NCBI RefSeq assembly: GCF_000485595.1
Contig: NW_014577090.1
Span: forward strand, 746,822 to 789,295
Direction of reading: 5' to 3'
Length of the DNA: 42,474 nucleotides
Source of the DNA: Priapulus caudatus
Lineage: Eukaryota > Priapulida > Priapulimorpha > Priapulimorphida > Priapulidae
Under the pieces are notes generated by a model. That model worked only from the letters and a program-made list of their open reading frames with translations, did no database searches and was not told the DNA's origin. Below, in pieces: positions 1-10,307 of the stretch. The position numbers and the translations under genes were made by a program. Numbering within the stretch: the stretch's first letter is position 1; the number at the start of each line of letters is the position of its first letter.

Positions 1-1210
1 ATGAAACAGATCGGCGGATCGGATCAGACAGATCCATGAAGTCGCCGTTGCAAATGTTACCATTTTCGCAGCGTCTTTGCCACGGATGTACTGCGCGTGT
101 ACTACGTTCATCGAGATGTTACGACGCTTGTCTCACGACCTTCGCGACCCCACCGCGTTCTCACCGCGTTCCAGGTCAGACCATGGCGACCACAGCACGA
201 TGTCTGGCGTTTCCACCACGCTTATACCCCGCTTATGGCGACCTTGACGCGCTCTGGGCCCATTTTCCGTCGCCGTAGCAGCGCAGTAACCAACTGCAGC
301 TGATAAAATCTGCCAATCGTGCCTAGACTAGACCCCTATTGAATTCCAGTAAACCAGTTATATATAATGCTGTCCTTTACGTAGGGCTGGACAGCATCAC
401 ATCACATGTCTGCTCACCCATACGTCCTTGCCAGCAAGTTTGCCTACCATCACGTGAAACATCCAGGTACGATACACCTTTTTACGTTCACTTTCTTAGG
501 AACAGTTTATGCACTCCAGGAATTACATGAAGGCTAGTCGATCGCTCTAGTAGATAACATAACATAAGATATCCTTATCATAATTTTGTCGAGATAAATT
601 ACTAATGTAAACAGTGTAAACAGTGTAATGACGTAGATATCGAATTATTTAACCTAGTATAAAACCTAGCGACACGGGTCGTATAAAACGTAAGCAGATC
701 ACGTCATAGGTTATTTTAGTAGCAGCCAACGCAACAAGCGAAGGACGCCACCCAGCCATCCCGAGGAACTGAGTCACTGGAACACGAGTAAAAGTTATGA
801 CCCACGACGGCAGAGTGACAGTTTAGTACCTATAGAAGGACATCACACCTTGATCTCGCATGCCGACTCATGAAGAACAAACAACGAACGCCGCCGACAA
901 ATGTGAACTATGTGAACTATGAGAACATGAATCGAACTGCCGCGATTCCCACACCAGATTCAAGAAGCGTCCACAGCTTCTCACCTTCAGTCACCCATAA
1001 AATGTTGAAGATGACGACACGTCCTGCACCACCATCGTCACCACCATCGTCAACAAGGCCTTGACCACGCTCGGGCCACGCAAACCTCCAGAAGCATAAA
1101 TACCGACTAATTTGGACAGAAAGAGAGAGACAGTTCCACGGTGCCTGACAGTTCACGACGCCGTCAGCACCGCGCTGCTCTTACCTGCTCTCGTCACCAC
1201 GCTACCGTCG
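1..1210. other. Non-coding flank, no gene seen
   Basis: No open frame here shows a recognisable domain, codon bias or splice structure. It may be part of a long first intron of the ATP7-type gene whose N-terminal exon lies at 3728-3877 on the minus strand, because no following HMA exon was found in the leftmost 3.7 kb. Confidence 0.4.
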
Positions 1211-1539
1211 CAGGGCTGCCAACATTGGGTGATAGGTGAGAGTGAGATGCGAGGGAGCGAAGCGACAGAGAGAGGGGGGAGTGAATATGGTTTCCCCCCT
1301 CCCACGGTAGGGAGTTTTTGCATTTTATAACTTCAATTTGTGCAATTTGGTGCATACTAAAGTGACTGTTTTCAGATAATGTAAGATTTATTTTGCTGTG
1401 CATGAGATATTTCAGCGTTTTATTCATGAAGAGATATTCATGCGTGAGATATCTCAGCATTTTTTTGCTGTGCGTGGAATATTGTAAGATCAGCGTGAGA
1501 GCGTGAGATTCGGTCAATGCGTGAGAGTTGGCAGCCCTG
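1211..1539. mobile_element. Short TIR element (MITE-like), CAGGGCTGCCAAC termini
   Basis: The left end reads CAGGGCTGCCAAC and the right end is its exact reverse complement. The 329-bp body has no coding potential but contains several degenerate GTGAGA/CTCACG motifs in subterminal positions. The bases TCG flank both sides (1208-1210 and 1540-1542), compatible with a 3-bp target duplication, although so short a match could be chance. The superfamily is not assigned. Confidence 0.65.
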
Positions 1540-2635
1540 TCGTCGCCGCTGGACATCACTGACTGAGGACCTGCCTGCTGCCTGCGACCTGCATGACTCC
1601 ACGCTCGTAAATATGAACTGCATTTGTAAACCAGTCGCTTGTCTGTATGTCACATTGTGCATGGTGTATAAGAATTAGATGTTAGCCTGCCTAGGCATTG
1701 TTGACCTGCGTAGTATTTGTAACGCGTATTTACTTATTGGCCGGCGTAGCCACCTATGTATTGTATGTAATTGTCATTATGATGTTTATTATTAAAGAAT
1801 AGAGTAACCATAGTAATTCTGTGGTTATAGCATTATACTGTCTGTGGCCTAAGTGCAATAGCACACGTATCTGTTCAAACGAACCTGGTCACACTATACG
1901 ATCAGACGTATCTATACGTAGCACACACGAGCTTCTTTATAGCGGTGGCAACAGCCAAGCTGAAGTATTTAGCTTCACTTAAACTTAGTATGAATTTGCA
2001 CATTAAGGTTAAACTTCATGCTTTGAACTTTGGACCATACTCACGACTCAGTTGTATCTACAAATACCACTAGCAATCAATAAACACAATCGATCTAAAA
2101 TTACTACAGAGCCCTTTTCCATTAGCTTTAACATTAGAAAGCAACACTGATATAACATCTACACTTTGCGATGTGCTACGCTGTTAATTTCCACAAAACA
2201 CGTAGAATTTCATGAAACTGAAAGTCGGGTGACTGACTTATAGAACTATATGGGGTCTACCACTGTGCTAGCTCCAATAAACGGTATTGCTAGGGTTAGA
2301 ATACCCCTATATTGACGTGTATATTGACGTTAGTCACACAGCCTGGTCGGGTTACCGCTGTGCCTGACATCACACATCCTACTTTTTTAATGTAGCTTAA
2401 TCTGCTGCTTTTTAACGAAACACGTACGTGTAGCAACCATCGTTTGACGTTTTTTTGATGATGAGATCACACAGAGTACAGTTAACTTAGGTAAGCTTAG
2501 CTGTATGAAGACAACAAGTAATATTTCCAAAAGGCTAGCAGCACAATAAAATTAAAGATCTTGTCAAAACTAAATGAAATCACATTTATGCCTTCAGCAT
2601 GATATCACCATTTACAAATATGAATGTACTAATTC
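1540..2635. other. Non-coding, nothing recognised
   Basis: AT-rich sequence with no supported exon, repeat or RNA gene. It is probably intronic or intergenic. Confidence 0.4.
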
Positions 2636-2637
2636 TA

Positions 2638-3074
2638 GCCGCACACTATCCGACCCGAGCGGATCGGGAGGCTTACGATTGGATCGGGAGGCTTAAGTTT
2701 AGCTCGGGCAGCTTAAGTTTGGCTCGGGAGGTCATTTTGGCCCGATTCGAATTTTGAATCGAGAGTGGATAGTGTGCAAGGGTTTACGACGCAACTCGGA
2801 TAGTGTGCGTGGCCATCGACCCGATCGGCGAGCGCTGAAGAAAATTGACCAATCACAGACCAGCGCTATGGGAACCGCATTCGGTAAAAATAGCGGGAAA
2901 ACACACCCGACCCTTAGTACACGCTGAATCCGCTTGGAACGCCACGAGAGTGCCATGGTTTGCGCCAACCTTGAGTCGTACAGTGTGCGGGGGTCTCCCG
3001 ATCAATCGGGAGCGGGTCGTATAGTGTGCGGGGGCACAGTGCTGTGCACAGTGCAAAATCGGATAGTGTGCGGC
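2638..3074. mobile_element. TIR element with GCCGCACACTATCCGA ends
   Basis: A perfect terminal inverted repeat (GCCGCACACTATCCGA at the left, its complement at the right) bounds 437 bp of non-coding sequence, with TA on both sides (2636-2637 and 3075-3076). The motif GATAGTGTGCG or close variants recurs inside at roughly 2767, 2798, 2983 and 3030 on the plus strand, so the termini have been partly multiplied internally. The TA flank suggests a Tc1/mariner-like or other TA-targeting transposase acting in trans. The short open frames here belong to the repeat, not to a gene. Confidence 0.75.
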
Positions 3075-3254
3075 TAGCATAAGGCTACTATAGAACAGGC
3101 AACTTGATAAAACATAGATAAACTCTAGTATGATAGTACCACAGGATATTGCAAATCACAGCTAAGACACAGCAAAAACAGAGACAGAAACAAAGCAGAA
3201 ACTGAGAGGAAGAGAGAGGGCGAGGCAGGCAGACTTACAGACATACAATTACAT

Positions 3255-3507
3255 TTACACACATACAGACAGACACAAACAGAGAGAGAGAGAGGGAGAG
3301 GGAGAGGGGGAGGGAAAGAGAGTCAGAGAAAGCGGAAGAGAGAGAGAGCAATAGAAAGAAAGAGAGAAACAGATTGAATGACATAGTGAGAGAGTGACTA
3401 AGAGCGAAAGGCGGTAAGAGAGAGAAATACAGGTAGAGAGACAGCGAGAGAGAGAGAGATACAGGTAGAGAGACAGCGAGAGAGAGAGATACAGGTAGAG
3501 AGACAGC

Positions 3508-3541
<34 letters not shown>

Positions 3542-3690
3542 AAGAGAGAGAGAGTGAGTGAGTGAAAGAGAGAGAGAGAGAGAGAGAGAGACAGAAAGAG
3601 AGAGAGAGAGATAGTGGGAGTGGATAAGAGACATGGAAAGAAAGGAGGAGATGTATGAAGGAAGGGAGGAGACAGAGACGGGGAGAGAAA
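3255..3690. repeat. Long GA/TC microsatellite with embedded minisatellite
   Basis: About 430 bp of almost uninterrupted purine on the plus strand, mostly (GA)n. Around 3425-3510 it includes tandem copies of a unit of about 30-40 bp containing GAGATACAGGTAGAGAGACAGC-like sequence. It starts about 40 bp downstream of the splice donor of the ATP7-type exon, so it is transcribed in the pre-mRNA as a (CU)n tract. The overlapping Ser/Leu-rich open frames are a product of the repeat. Confidence 0.9.
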
Positions 3691-3727
3691 GGAAGCATAT
3701 ACCTGCCCTAGCCCAAGAAGCACTCAC

Positions 3728-3877
3728 CTTGATCTCATATATGCCATCGAGTTTTCCAATGTTTTCCTCGATGGTGTTGACACATGACTGACACGTCATG
3801 CCCTTTACAGAGATGACTGCTACATTGCCATTAGTTGAATGATTAGCGAATTCCTTGTGCTTGCTTATATTTTCCAT
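3728..3877 (-). CDS. ATP7: Copper-transporting P-type ATPase (ATP7A/B type), N-terminal coding exon, partial gene
   Basis: The exon encodes 50 residues. They begin a heavy-metal-associated (HMA) domain with the copper-binding motif GMTCQSC at residues 26-32, followed by VNTIEENIGKLDGI, the first helix of the ferredoxin-like fold. The Cys-x-x-Cys pair binds Cu(I), and in ATP7 proteins these N-terminal domains receive copper from ATOX1. The MTCQSC form is typical of ATP7 pumps and unlike the MTCEGC of ATOX1. The start at 3877 has a purine at -3 (ACCATGG) and an in-frame TAA five codons upstream. The exon ends in frame at an AAG|GTGAGT donor (intron from 3727). The remaining HMA domains and the ATPase core are not in the window, so the next intron runs past the left edge. 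Whether it is nearer ATP7A or ATP7B cannot be decided. Confidence 0.85.
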
Positions 3878-4857
3878 GGTTTCTGATGATTAAGTAATAA
3901 CACTGCCTCTTGGTTTCTACAAAGAACGAAAAATCTACATGTATACACTGTGAATGAATAAAATATGTACTATTTATAGAATGTACTATAAATAATAAAG
4001 TGTGTCGTTGACCGAAATACAAATAACCAAGACATGTTACGTGTACGGTGCAGGCAATAAACTGCAACTCATAAATATCGTGAAAACTCTACACTTACTT
4101 TACTTTACAGCCATTTACTTTATCGCACCAACTGACCAACATACAAAGTATACAGATAAACACATATTATATGCCATGCAATGATACACCACTCACAAGA
4201 CATGCCGCTACATTATACAGCATACATCAGATGGACCGTAGACATTATAATCACAGGCACTTGGAACGTTTCAATAATAAAACGATGGTGAATTAACACG
4301 AAATGTATTTACAACCAACGTCTTAATGTTTATCTACTCTCTTTCGCCTAAAGCCAATTTCACTGGTCAATCGGTGAATTTGTAACAACACTCGGAATTC
4401 AAGTCACATGGCGCAATATCACGTGACTCCAACAACGAATCGCAGAATGGTAGGAATAAAAGTAAATTTTATGGCAGCCGTGATACCATCAGCATCAACA
4501 AGTCAACAAACCTTTTGCTCGTATATTGAGCTTAAAAATGCATATATATTCGAGTGGAAACTTGCAGTATTCATTGGTGCAGTTCAACATTGGAACTATT
4601 CTGACGTATTTCTTGGAAACAAGGGCCTTGGGGAGGGGGGGTAGTTATGAATTGTTTACATCTGGACATTTGCACGTAAGTTGGAACCTGTTCCAGGAAC
4701 CACGGTTCCTGGAATTTCTGATGTGGACCACACTCGTTACGTTGACCTTGTTCTCCAAAAATCCAGCTGGAATAAGCCATTGTCTGCACAGCGTTGTGTT
4801 TTTCCATGGAAGCTTTTACAGCCTTTGACAATGCATGTAGATGGCATATTTTATTTG
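3878..4857. other. Upstream region of ATP7-type gene, no gene seen
   Basis: This probably contains the promoter and 5' UTR of the ATP7-type gene, but no core element can be placed with confidence. A perfect 24-bp inverted repeat with centre AC (TTCCAGGAACC then GGTTCCTGGAA) lies near 4691-4714. The short open frames here show no domain. Confidence 0.4.
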
Positions 4858-4862
4858 GTTTT
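4858..4862. repeat. 5-bp target-site duplication (GTTTT), left copy
   Basis: GTTTT directly precedes the left LTR, and the same GTTTT follows the right LTR at 10002-10006. Five base pairs is a common duplication length for Ty3/gypsy integrase. Confidence 0.75.
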
Positions 4863-4982
4863 TAAATAAGAACCCTGTCTCTTTGTTAAGTCCGCTGTCT
4901 TGGAATTAGTTGCGATCAACAATGATCACGGTCTGAACATGAAACAAAAGAATGGGTACATAGTATCAGTTACAATCCTCTA
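4863..4982 (-). repeat. 3' LTR of the Ty3/gypsy element, internally short (120 bp)
   Basis: The outer ~80 bp match the inner end of the 5' LTR (9166-9250) and the last ~40 bp match the outer end of the 5' LTR (about 9963-10001). The middle ~716 bp of the 5' LTR is absent. The junction falls at a shared AACAA. On the minus strand the LTR begins TAGAGGATT. Confidence 0.85.
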
Positions 4983-4996
4983 TCTCCCCTCAAGTC
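4983..4996 (-). promoter_or_regulatory. Polypurine tract of the retrotransposon
   Basis: Directly upstream of the 3' LTR the minus strand reads GACTTGAGGGGAGA, a purine-rich stretch in the place where plus-strand DNA synthesis of LTR elements is primed. Its position supports the LTR boundary at 4982. Confidence 0.75.
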
Positions 4997-5127
4997 TTTG
5001 GCGCGAATAGACTGACGCAAATGTCAATAATGTGACAAAGACTGAACAATCCGAAATAGTGCAGTGAACAACAAACAACTGGCATGAATGACGAATCTTG
5101 TGAACAAAACTATGAAAAATCCATGTA

Positions 5128-6454
5128 TCAAAAGTCAAACATCCGTAGGAACATAAACACAGGAACGCGAAAAACATTGTCAGTTTGAATGCTGAGATCA
5201 CATGGAATAGTCAGAGTGCCAAGCAGGCTGCTTGGTGCGACGGGTAGAGCGTCTCGGTGCTGTAGCAGGAGGGCCAGCCGGAGGGGCACTGACGGGTGCA
5301 GGATCCGGAATCCGGCGAGAGATTGCCGGGGGTGCCATGTCGGTTGATGTCGTTGCTGGTGAGTCATGCACAGTAAAGGGGACAACTGCAGGGAGAGGAA
5401 AACGCCTGTCGGTAGAACCATCATCGTCCAGCTGGGGTGGCAGAGGCATGTTGGCAGGCGGCACCGTGTTGCAGTGAGGAACGTCAGCAGAGCCAGTGGA
5501 GCGTGGCGAGACATGATGAGACGTTTGACGGATTTGACAGCAACCTCAGCGCGGCAGTTGCTATGTGGATAAGCAAAGGAGGAGAGTCTATGATGGATGC
5601 CCCAGTCCTGGAGGAAGCGGCGTGTAGTGACTGCCGTGAATTCCGGGCCACCATCCGATGCAAGTTCATCCGGGATTCCGAAGGTGACGAATGTCCGACG
5701 TAGGCATGAGATAAGTCCAGTTGCCCCTTGAGTGGAACTCTTTGAGCCAGTTTGAGTAGCGGTCCACTACAACCAAGTAGTTGCAGCCCTTGTAGTTGAA
5801 AAAATCTGCACAGACACATTGGAAAGGGTAGGCTGGAAACAGCAACGGGGTTGGTGGTGCGCTCGGGTTGGAGGGTGCAATCCGATTGCATTGGTTGCAC
5901 CATGCACGGAGAGCCGCAATGGCAGGAAAGATGCCTGGCCAAAAGATTGAGGATTATGTCCTGGCAGTCATAGAGGTGACTCCTTGGTGCGCAACATGGA
6001 GGTGGGCCAATACTTTCTCCTGGAGAGATGGTGGAATAACAAGACAGTCCTTGTAGAGGATGACCCCGTCAACTGCAGAGAGCTCATCACGGAATTGGAA
6101 GTATTCACGTAGGGGTGGAGGGAGTTCATGGCGGAACTCTGGCATGCCAGCTTCGATAGTGCCAAGCAGTGCCTGCATGTTGTCATCACTAGCTGTGGCA
6201 GTACGGACTCTGTCACATGTGACTGACTTCAGGTGGAAGGACTCCAGGGCACACATAGCAGAAGAGTGTGCAAACTTCGATGGTGTCCTCGTGCGGGGCC
6301 AGCGTGCGGAGGCCCGCCATGAGCGATGTGGAGTGCAGGAACGTGGCAGGTAAAGAGATCGTCGCGATGTCATCGGGAAGGTACAAACCCTCAGGCGCAC
6401 CAGTCGGGTGTCGAGAGAGGCAGTCTGTAGTACGGTGTCTGACGCCTGGGACAT
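5128..6454 (-). pseudogene. Integrase remnant of Ty3/gypsy element (broken)
   Basis: Near 5960-6250 the minus-strand translation carries the N-terminal zinc-binding region (AHLHVAHQG-type H..H..G motif preceded by a DGVILYKD-like strand). Integrase-core sequence, including a DGGPEF-like segment around 5660, follows at 5500-5950 but is spread over different frames. The C-terminal tail, rich in Pro, Ala and Thr, lies at 5198-5500. At least one frameshift and in-frame stops separate the pieces, so no functional integrase is encoded. Confidence 0.8.
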
Positions 6455-6600
6455 GGACCATACGAAACTTGTAGCGCAGGGTTTTCTCCTTCAAGTTCCT
6501 CAGGCGGGGGTTAGGGATGTCCTGTAGGGCACAGTCAGTAAAGATCTTGAGGAGGGGCTTGTGATTGACTGCTATGAGGTCCTCATGCTGTCTTGTATCG
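6400..6600 (-). pseudogene. RNase H remnant of Ty3/gypsy element
   Basis: The minus-strand frame contains VNHKPLLKIF, corresponding to the TDHKPL segment of gypsy RNase H with the acidic residue lost. It is followed by LRNLKEKTLRYKF and VPGVRHRTTDCLSRHP, which matches the conserved end of the RNase H domain (usually G..N..AD.LSR). It joins abruptly to the first half of RT near 6583-6600, so the end of RT and the start of RNase H are missing. Confidence 0.8.
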
Positions 6601-7075
6601 GTACCTGCCCCATGGAGTGATGAAGGTGGTGAGATGTCTGTCCTCTGGGCATATGGGTACGCTATGGTATCCGTTCCATGCGTCGAGTACTGTCTTTTTC
6701 TTCCTGTGACGAACGGAACTGGCCTGAATAAAGGGTGATGGTGTGTGGTGTGTCTCGCGGGTAGCGTGCACATCGAGGGCCTAGAAATCAACCGTCCGAC
6801 ATGGTTTACAGTCCTTCTTTGCACACACCACCATCCTGTGGCACCAGGTAACAGGCTCCCCGATGGGTACTGGTTCGAGCACACCCAACTGAACATCACT
6901 ATCTAAACCAGCCTTGACGGCATCTCACCAGTGGAGTGGAACAGGCACTGGTGTGTGATGTGCGACTGGCTCTGCGTCAGGGTCCACCATCAATTTCATA
7001 GGGGGCTGTCCATTAGTGGCAAGGGCTGATACTCACACGTATTAAATGTGCTTGATTTGTAGTAGTCAAGTAGAT
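6583..7075 (-). pseudogene. Reverse transcriptase remnant, 5' half only
   Basis: The frame contains LDAWNGYHSVPI, the first catalytic-aspartate region of gypsy RT, and then TPWGRYRYKTA, after which similarity stops. The YxDD catalytic box and thumb are not present anywhere nearby. Upstream, recognisable RT N-terminal sequence (7030-6780) is interrupted by stop codons. It is a decayed internal deletion copy. Confidence 0.8.
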
Positions 7076-7087
7076 ACTGTTGCAGCT

Positions 7088-8355
7088 TCACATGGTTCGC
7101 CTCAGTCGCAGGGAATGGCAGTTTAATAGGGGGTGGTGGGGCTGTTGACGCCGAGGGCAGGTACAGACTGTTCCATCAGAGGCCTCCTTGAGGGTGGCTG
7201 CCGTGTCCGGTTGGTGTGCCCCTTGTGTCATGCCGACTGTGGGGAAGCCTTCCGAGATGATCCCCAAATCGATGCAGGCCGCTTTGCTGACGAAGAGCTT
7301 ATCGGAGATGTCTGTGATGTAGGTCCGTTGCCGTGACTCGACAACATGACCGAGGGGATCTTTGCCGGATAAGCAGAGAGGGGCGGCTCCAAGGATCGTG
7401 ATGCCCCCATTAGTCGCAGTGTGCATCGCCATGGTGACTGGGATGAGGTTTTGAAAGCGTAATCCAAGGCGATGGACGACCTTCAAACCAGCAAGGCAGC
7501 TTTGGCATCCAGTGTCTGCCATGGCTGGTATGGAGCAGATCTTCGAGGGGGATGAGAGGCCGAAACCAAGGGCTTCATAGTCATCAGGAACAGCTTTCAC
7601 GGTCACATCAAGGAATGGCTGAGGTGTCATTCTTTTCCTGTGCCATGCTTTGGAAAGGTTATCACACACGTGGTGGGTGATGGGGAGGCCATGTGGTTGC
7701 CCTAAGTCACGGATGGTACAGAGGGTGTCGAAGATAGCACCCTCGTGTTCGCCAGGGATGGCTGACTGTTGGTGTCGTGGCCTGCCCTTGCTGCGGCAGA
7801 CATTCTCCATATGATGAAGCTTGTCACAGTGTCCACATATCTGTCCATAGGCTGTACACTGCGTCTTGCGGACATGAGCTGGAACGCTCCGTCCGTGCCC
7901 CTTCTTACCGCAGTAGGCGCACACTTTCTGCTTCTCCTTGAAATGTGTCTGTCTGGTTTTCCGATGGGAGCTGCTGGCTGCTTCCACCGCGTGTGAGTCC
8001 AGGAGGGAGGAGGCAGAGCGTTTCCCGGCCTCTCTTGCCTCAATGAACTGGAAGACATCTTCCAAGCCCATGTCCTGGTTGTCTCCTAAAAAATCAAGCT
8101 GGATTTCAGAGTCAGCAATTCCCCTGGTAAGCACATCCCGCATTATTGCGTCGGTGTAGTTGACATCGGCAGCGCAGGTAGGGCATTCAATGATGAATTT
8201 GCAGATGTCTGCTTGATCCCGCAGACGGGCTCCGAAGCTGCGAACTGTCTCATCTCTTTCTTGACGCATGTTGTGGCGTGTCACCCGAGCAACCATTGTA
8301 TTCTCCTCGCGCATGGCGATCTTTTGGATGGATGACAGTACCTCATCCTCAGTTT
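7088..8355 (-). pseudogene. Gag C-terminal part with zinc knuckle and aspartic protease (gag-pol remnant)
   Basis: A frame of about 408 codons remains open. It holds a capsid-like segment, then zinc knuckles near 7780-7930, including a canonical CGHCDKLHHMENVC (C-x2-C-x4-H-x4-C), then a retropepsin-type active site ADTGCQSCLAG near 7490-7525. The zinc knuckle binds the element's RNA and the protease processes Gag-Pol. The frame continues upstream to 8355, where a nested TIR transposon interrupts gag. Confidence 0.85.
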
Positions 8356-8360
8356 TGTTG

Positions 8361-8824
8361 CAGGGGTCGAAATTAACGGTATCCCGATATCCGCAGGATA
8401 GTAAGTTCTTGTGTTGGATACCAGATTTGATGCTTGGTATCCCACCAGGATAGTAAAAAAATAATCGTCAAAATCGAGATAGTGGTTGTTTAGTTATCAA
8501 CTTTATGCGCGATCTGAGCTTGCTCAGGCACCCTTACGCCACACTAGCGTTATACAGCAGACATAGCATATTTGCAAGATATTGTTGCAAGAAGCCGATG
8601 TTGATCATAAATGTGATGTGTATACATTGTATCAAGCGAACCAGACAATGCGTATAGACAATACGTCTGCGGTGTACTGTGAAGGTGTATGTAAAATGAA
8701 CGCGAGCGATGAGAATTTTGAAGGCAAAAAATTGTTGAATTTACTATCCAAAAAATGGAATACCAGATTTCAATACCTGGTATCCCAAATGGATACCATA
8801 ATAAAAATATAATTCCGACCCCTG
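8361..8824. mobile_element. Non-autonomous TIR transposon (CAGGGGTCG family) nested in gag
   Basis: The termini are CAGGGGTCGAAATTA and the complement of CAGGGGTCGGAATTA. A 5-bp duplication TGTTG flanks the element (8356-8360 and 8825-8829). The 464-bp body encodes nothing recognisable. It is repeated with high similarity at 29727-30520. CAGGGG termini resemble hAT elements, and the 5-bp duplication fits the subset of hATs that duplicate 5 bp. Since it interrupts gag, it inserted after the retrotransposon arrived. Confidence 0.88.
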
Positions 8825-8829
8825 TGTTG

Positions 8830-9143
8830 GTGAGGCTGCCACCAGCAGCTCTTGTGAGATCCTTGCGTAGAGGTTCATCGCAGCATTCCAGGAGCTGTGC
8901 AACCTTGTCCTTCCCGGTAATCTTGGTGGCATCAGCGTAGTCAGACCACCGTGGCTTGAAGTACGCCCATTCCTCGCTAGTGCCAGCAACAGGAATCATT
9001 GGTCTCTTGACCTTCTCGACCTTGGCAGCTTGTCCATATGTGTGAATTGCGCTGTGGGCAGTGAGGAGTGCGGCAACGATAGCAGCGTCGAGGTATGGCG
9101 TCTTGTAGTCGCAGCCGGGGATTGGGCAGTTAACAGCAGGCAT
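8830..9143 (-). pseudogene. Gag N-terminal part of Ty3/gypsy element
   Basis: About 105 codons start at an ATG 22 bases inside the 5' LTR boundary. The start carries a Cys/His pattern (CPIPGCDY then HSAIH, a C2H2-like arrangement) before a capsid-like segment with the motif EEWAYFKPRW. The frame then runs into the nested transposon at 8824. The same reading frame appears to resume beyond the insertion, so gag was probably open when the insertion occurred. Confidence 0.8.
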
Positions 9144-9165
9144 CTTGGTAGGTCTACCGTGATCA
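9144..9165 (-). promoter_or_regulatory. Primer-binding region of the retrotransposon, atypical
   Basis: Immediately inside the 5' LTR the minus strand starts TGATCACGGTAGACC. It does not begin with TGG, which complements the CCA end of a tRNA. Its first ten bases are the exact reverse complement of ten bases inside the 3' LTR (minus strand, 4923-4932). This suggests priming other than by a whole tRNA 3' end. Confidence 0.5.
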
Positions 9166-10001
9166 TAAATAAGAACCCTGTCTCTTTGTTAAGTCCGCTG
9201 TCTTGGAATTAGTTGCGGTCAACAATGACCACGGTCTGCACATGAAACAAGTGCCGCGGAGCGACAGCGCTCATCTAACGTCTACTGCGGTGACTCTGTG
9301 GTGGAGTGGTGGGATTCTAGTAAACCCTGTTAGTCCCAAANNNNNNNNNNNNNNNNNNNNNNNNNTCAAATTCTTTCTAACAGACAGTAAACAAATCCAT
9401 GTTTAACCCTCCTCTTGAGGGTCAAAAGATTATCCGACACTTACTCTTCGCATGTCAGCAGAAGGTACATTTCATGGTCCTTTCAATAAAGCCATAAAAA
9501 TGCTAGGTCACCGCTGAAACAAAAAAGTTTTTCAATTGCTCCGTCAGACCATGTCCTCAGAAAATGTCTAAAATCTGCCCTGTGCCCATTGACCTTTAAC
9601 CTGTGACCTCCAATTTCGGCACAGTGATGGCTTTTCCTACCATGATGCTATACACCGACTATCACAAGCCTAGGTCGAGCCGTTTCGATTTGTGCCACAA
9701 TTCTGCATTTCCTCCCTATACCTTAAGTTAAGGAGTGAATGTTCCCCCTTCTTTTACACCTCTTGACCTTTGACCTTTGACTTCCAGCTTCGACATCCCA
9801 ACTCGTTTTCGGATTACCCCTCACGTCCCGAATATCGTGACCGTACGTCGAGCGGTTAAGATTTGTGCCCAACTGTTGACGGACGGACGGACGCTCGCAC
9901 GGACGGATAGACGGACGATCATGCGATTCTACAAGCTGCATCTGACTATGTCAGATGAGCTAACAAAAGAATGGGTACATAGTATCACTTAAAATCCTCT
10001 A
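9166..10001 (-). repeat. 5' LTR of the Ty3/gypsy element (836 bp, contains assembly gap)
   Basis: Its inner ~80 bp and outer ~40 bp match the 3' LTR. A central ~716-bp block, present only here, includes a 25-base N gap at 9341-9365 and a run of GGACGGACGGAC near 9880-9915. Either this is the full-length LTR and the other copy is deleted, or this copy received an insertion. The target duplication GTTTT follows at 10002-10006. Confidence 0.8.
9341..9365. other. Assembly gap (25 N)
   Basis: A run of 25 undetermined bases lies inside the 5' LTR. The true gap length may differ. Confidence 1.
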
Positions 10002-10307
10002 GTTTTGAATTTAGATAAATTTATTCATGGGCGCCGCCATATTGAAATTGCACGTTCCTACCAGTTTTTGATTGGCTAATGTGACTTCTCATTCGGGGAT
10101 AGATCAGCATGTTCCGATGTACATCGTATCGGAGTGAAATGGGCTATTATTGGCAGCAGTGTGCCAGTGTATTGTGTGAATGTAGCACAAATTCTCCTCT
10201 GCACCACACAATTTCACGGAGATGAGCATTTGAACGGCATGTACGTGGAATTGTACAGTAATACGTAGTACACAAATTAAGAGTTTGGTAATAAATAAAA
10301 GGCCGAT

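Larger units (their letters stand above)
4863..10001 (-). mobile_element. Ty3/gypsy LTR retrotransposon, defective, minus strand
   Basis: Matching LTR ends (TAAATAAGAACCCTG on one side, AATCCTCTA on the other, plus strand) and a GTTTT target duplication delimit the element. Reading on the minus strand, the internal order is gag with zinc knuckle, aspartic protease, reverse transcriptase, RNase H, integrase, which is the Ty3/gypsy order. A purine tract (GAGGGGAGA) lies directly before the 3' LTR. The copy is dead: the second half of RT is missing, frames are broken by stops and shifts, gag carries a nested transposon, and the 3' LTR is only 120 bp. Integration was between the ATP7-type gene and ALG11. 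Confidence 0.92.

Noticed and set aside
3235-3723. Open frames of 147-162 codons rich in Ser/Leu on the minus strand
   Set aside because: They are translations of the (GA)n tract in alternative frames, with no complexity or domain. Only the 50-codon HMA exon at 3728-3877 is supported.
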